This document shows positions 63,501 to 64,000 of a stretch of 64,000 nt of DNA, piece after piece. The translations under genes were made by a program, and so were the position numbers. Numbering within the stretch: position 1 is the first letter of the stretch; each line of letters opens with the position of its first letter. The notes beneath the pieces are model-generated. The model made no database searches. It was given only the letters and a program-made list of their open reading frames with translations, and was not told the DNA's origin. The DNA comes from Bacillus sp. FJAT-27264 (GTDB taxonomy: Bacteria > Bacillota > Bacilli > Paenibacillales > Paenibacillaceae), in NCBI RefSeq assembly GCF_001682855.1, contig NZ_MAQW01000030.1, positions 117,275-181,274 of the forward strand, written 5' to 3'.

Positions 63501-64000
63501 TGGTTCTCACTGGAGCCGGCGGACGATAGCGTAGTGAAGGAGGGCAAGGCTGCACTGCCTGCCTCTTCTCTGAAGTGGGGCACGTACAAAGGATTGCAAA
63601 TCGTAACCTTAAGCACGGCAACAGAAGGAGCAGAAATCTACTACACTACAGATGGTTCTCTGCCTACAGCAGACAGCAAGCTGTATAGCGGACCGATTGA
63701 GATTTCGGAGATGACCGTCATTCGTTCCGTAGCGGTGAAGGAAGGTATGAACAGTAGCTATGTTGCACCGTTCTCCTACCTCATCACGGAAGACTCTGAA
63801 GTGAAGATGGTATCCGCGCCGCAAGCAGACCCTGCTGGAGGCACATACACCGGCGAGGTGAAGGTGAAGCTGACGACAGCAACAGTGGGAGCGGAAATTC
63901 GTTATACCCAGGATGGTTCCGTTCCAACAGCTAGCAGTCAACTTTATAGCGGACCAATCTTTGTAGGCAAAAGTAAGACGATTAAGGCTATCGCACTCAA
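57531..64000 (+). CDS. Giant secreted GH3 - CBM6 - GH30 - multi-CBM glycosidase (3' end beyond window)
   Basis: Open frame from GTG 57531 (GGGGGAGG 8 bases upstream) to the window end: 2156 codons, no stop. Order: signal peptide 1-29; GH3 domain about 40-640, with KHYLGEG, nucleophile Asp322 in VVSDYNAV and candidate acid/base Glu527 in GETPYAESAGDR; CBM6-like domain 653-782 (GKIEAEDFSAKS); GH30 domain about 803-1265, with FFASPWSPPGWMKTT, acid/base Glu1024 in MQNEPL and nucleophile Glu1122 in YLTERAVWG; CBM6/35-like domains about 1270-1393, 1403-1523, 1740-1862 and 1870-1998; Ig-like modules 1527-1737; chitobiase-type FN3-like repeats from about 2003 (EIYYTTDGSLPT, EIRYTQDGSVPT). It probably breaks down beta-glucan outside the cell; a GH30 beta-1,6-glucanase role is inferred. 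Confidence 0.92.
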   Translation, partial: MKRRLSIFLVMLLLSSVVLDVLGAGVASAASDETGLPVYYDARKSVDERTADLLSRMTLDEKIGQMIQAERASVTPEEVMEYRLGSVLSGGGSFPNGKESDSTPDHWRALIDGYQDGALSTRLGIPLLYGVDAVHGHNNLIGATLFPHNIGLGAANDLELTEKIGAAAAREVAAAGANWTFAPTMASPYNVRWGRTYEGFSDNQEVTAKLGAAYILGLQGRTPAELAGSDTITGTAKHYLGEGYTDNGVNQGDTTHYTEEEIIKKDLKVYEVAVNAGVQTVMASYHSINGLKMHANQHLLTDVLKGDKKNGGLGFTGFVVSDYNAVQQITRDSDGNPVSGLKNQLAASINAGVDMFMLTADWKVSLKHIKDLVGEGRVKEGRITDAAERIIRVKIASGLFEHPKSESDLASAFGSAENRTLARQSVAESLVLLKNDKVNGKPILSQLGGMKKIFVAGKNADDLGNQAGGWSITWQGKSGKITEGTTILEGIKDVVSPSASVTYNKNGRGAAGHDVAIAVIGETPYAESAGDRTNLNLDEQDLATVANIRAADPNIPIIVVLVSGRPMTIAPQLKDWDALVAAWLPGTEGAGVADVLFGDKEFKGKNPIRWPFTLDQYPVNNESENVLFKTGYGLTKNEETPVLPEGPVVQEPSHLIPGKIEAEDFSAKSAGLQTQETQDVGGGLNVGYTAAGEWLDYNVNVAEAGTYRVDFRYAVNGNPTGIRVKSAEGKTLGTLNVTSTGGWQNWQTQAVDNVVFHKAGLQKIRLEFTSGNINLNWVQFTRTGDVSTEEPNPGGGGEVVQENVIKQEAVSSWVSRERDPSDRKWYYADRYQEGDAKLEQQKPLNIALPNNVEGTSIHIDPDKKYQSILGIGTSMEESTVNNLAKMSPAKQDELLRQMIDPKDGIGMSMLRLTIGTADFTDKEFYSYNDMPPGQTDLNLEHFSIQKDIDYHIISTVKKIQSINPDIKFFASPWSPPGWMKTTDSMIKGQVKEEYLPVLAKYYVRFLQEYAKLGITFEGMTMQNEPLLEIEYPSTRMSWEQQSRLAKLLRAELDAAGFTYVKLWTFDHNPGDTMAYPAQILGNKEEGAYDAVDGTAFHDYGGDLGLMTQLHDLYPEKHVYLTERAVWGTSGADRMAQYFRNWARSYNSWVAMLDSDIASHQWTGIPDPTPIVQDSSDRNNYWLLPEYYLMGQYTKFVKPGYVRIDSDYGSSSTITNVAFASPDGKEIVTVVINQTNEAQHFKLLADGTQITAVLPAKSVGTYTWERVSGIKKVPGTWNAVDFDVAEGQYTKHDNGYISGLSEGTSSFDYVVNVQESGSYVLNFEHSFTGTAGAGQQVEILEDQKPVGVIHLTKQTAGEEDFAANRTILALDKGTHKLTMKTTGKGYNIKSLTLAKASAEANNLPGILPAANFTESSGVLVKDEAVGFTGNGDWAKYKVNVPEAGSYPLLLSYATANNGAGLELLAGEGDSTVTAATYGLPGTGGWSNWQSFQGAVTLPAGDQILTLKVTGEGFQLKSLVIGPALQSDTILTEGQEDGAEVLVTLLNEKYAPVLDAAYWNVADYAGTVVNSVYRVDDHTAKVVLEGTRSVDFDRDRVLTVTADVYQTESQKAYGHVKLLKVPVTVKAVNDEESITLTPSILPYNVKGQEIIISLTGGTFIPEYLQDITVSGTAKDQGHVSIASAVLINPVQVKLTLAWDGQPYYSELKLKVNVPTSAYADSEGGGTLTAEAALAGTTRAVAPTNLLELSSLDQFYRLQGMTASGGGSGAKLTGIHAGDSVDYWVNVPEDGDYAVTLTATSTGAASQGIIFKTETGQTLKTVDVPNLYSQTVGIRAVLPLKSGEQKLRLQAGSGGYELSGIAVEEYVPDVMDSSRFIKVEAENYYNAATNGIQSNLKDGTLEFKNIGFTSSGGSFDYKLSVAEAGLYKIIYRYATTEGGVSATLSANGNKLLDAAMPATGNWDSYSEAGGVVRLAQGEQTLRITLNNNGANLNWFSLEPADDSVVKEGKAALPASSLKWGTYKGLQIVTLSTATEGAEIYYTTDGSLPTADSKLYSGPIEISEMTVIRSVAVKEGMNSSYVAPFSYLITEDSEVKMVSAPQADPAGGTYTGEVKVKLTTATVGAEIRYTQDGSVPTASSQLYSGPIFVGKSKTIKAIAL

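Overview
The window looks like a chromosomal segment of a Paenibacillus-type Firmicute. The genes resemble Bacillus subtilis families (yutI, yuzB, yutJ, yutM, yumC, yumB, yuiB, sda, dnaB, dnaI, ecsAB, ktrAB), and ribosome binding sites are strong AGGAGG types. Large modular secreted glycosidases sit beside LplB/YtcP/LipO transporters and YesMN-type two-component pairs, as is usual in Paenibacillus. Genus is inferred from gene content only; no rRNA or tRNA gene was recognised.

Layout. 1-1.5 kb: end of a methionine ABC importer (metI partial, metQ). 1.6-12.5 kb: iron-sulfur, quinone and respiratory genes (yutI, yuzB, yutJ, mqnE, yutM, yumC, yumB, hemQ, yuiB), interrupted by small lipoprotein and membrane genes, an ATP-grasp spore-coat-type gene, and a 47-residue sda gene preceded by a cluster of DnaA boxes. 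12.8-18.4 kb: helicase loading genes dnaB-dnaI, a YqzM-like small gene, trxA and uvrC. 18.7-30.3 kb: a beta-glucan utilisation locus with a secreted GH81 endo-beta-1,3-glucanase, a three-gene ABC importer and a YesN/YesM pair, with cre-like sites. 30.4-32.1 kb: an IS3-family (IS150 group) element that appears to have split a terminator. 32.1-36.6 kb: CPBP protease, ABC exporter pair and GntR/YtrA regulator. 36.8-39.2 kb: c-di-AMP (ydaO-type) riboswitch and ktrB-ktrA potassium uptake. 39.2-44.2 kb: LysR regulator and sdhCAB with a rich regulatory region (Fur box, palindrome, cre-like site). 44.3-53.7 kb: mixed housekeeping genes, including a cheX with a sigma-D type promoter, a DEAD-box helicase and ecsAB. 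53.9-56.8 kb: nested inverted repeats, a T-box leader and thrS. 56.9-64 kb: a RidA-family gene and a giant secreted GH3-CBM-GH30-CBM protein that runs off the window end.

How the genes fit together. The GH81 enzyme and the GH3/GH30 protein could together break down beta-1,3/1,6-glucan (fungal wall or laminarin). The ABC importer would take up the oligosaccharides, with YesMN sensing and CcpA-type catabolite control. Two NDH-2-like genes, a ferredoxin-NADP reductase, succinate dehydrogenase, a futalosine-pathway enzyme and HemQ make the window unusually rich in respiratory chain genes. The most notable items are the giant two-catalytic-domain protein, the IS-split terminator, the DnaA-box/sda module, the multi-input sdh control region, the sigma-D cheX promoter and two unexplained repeat families.
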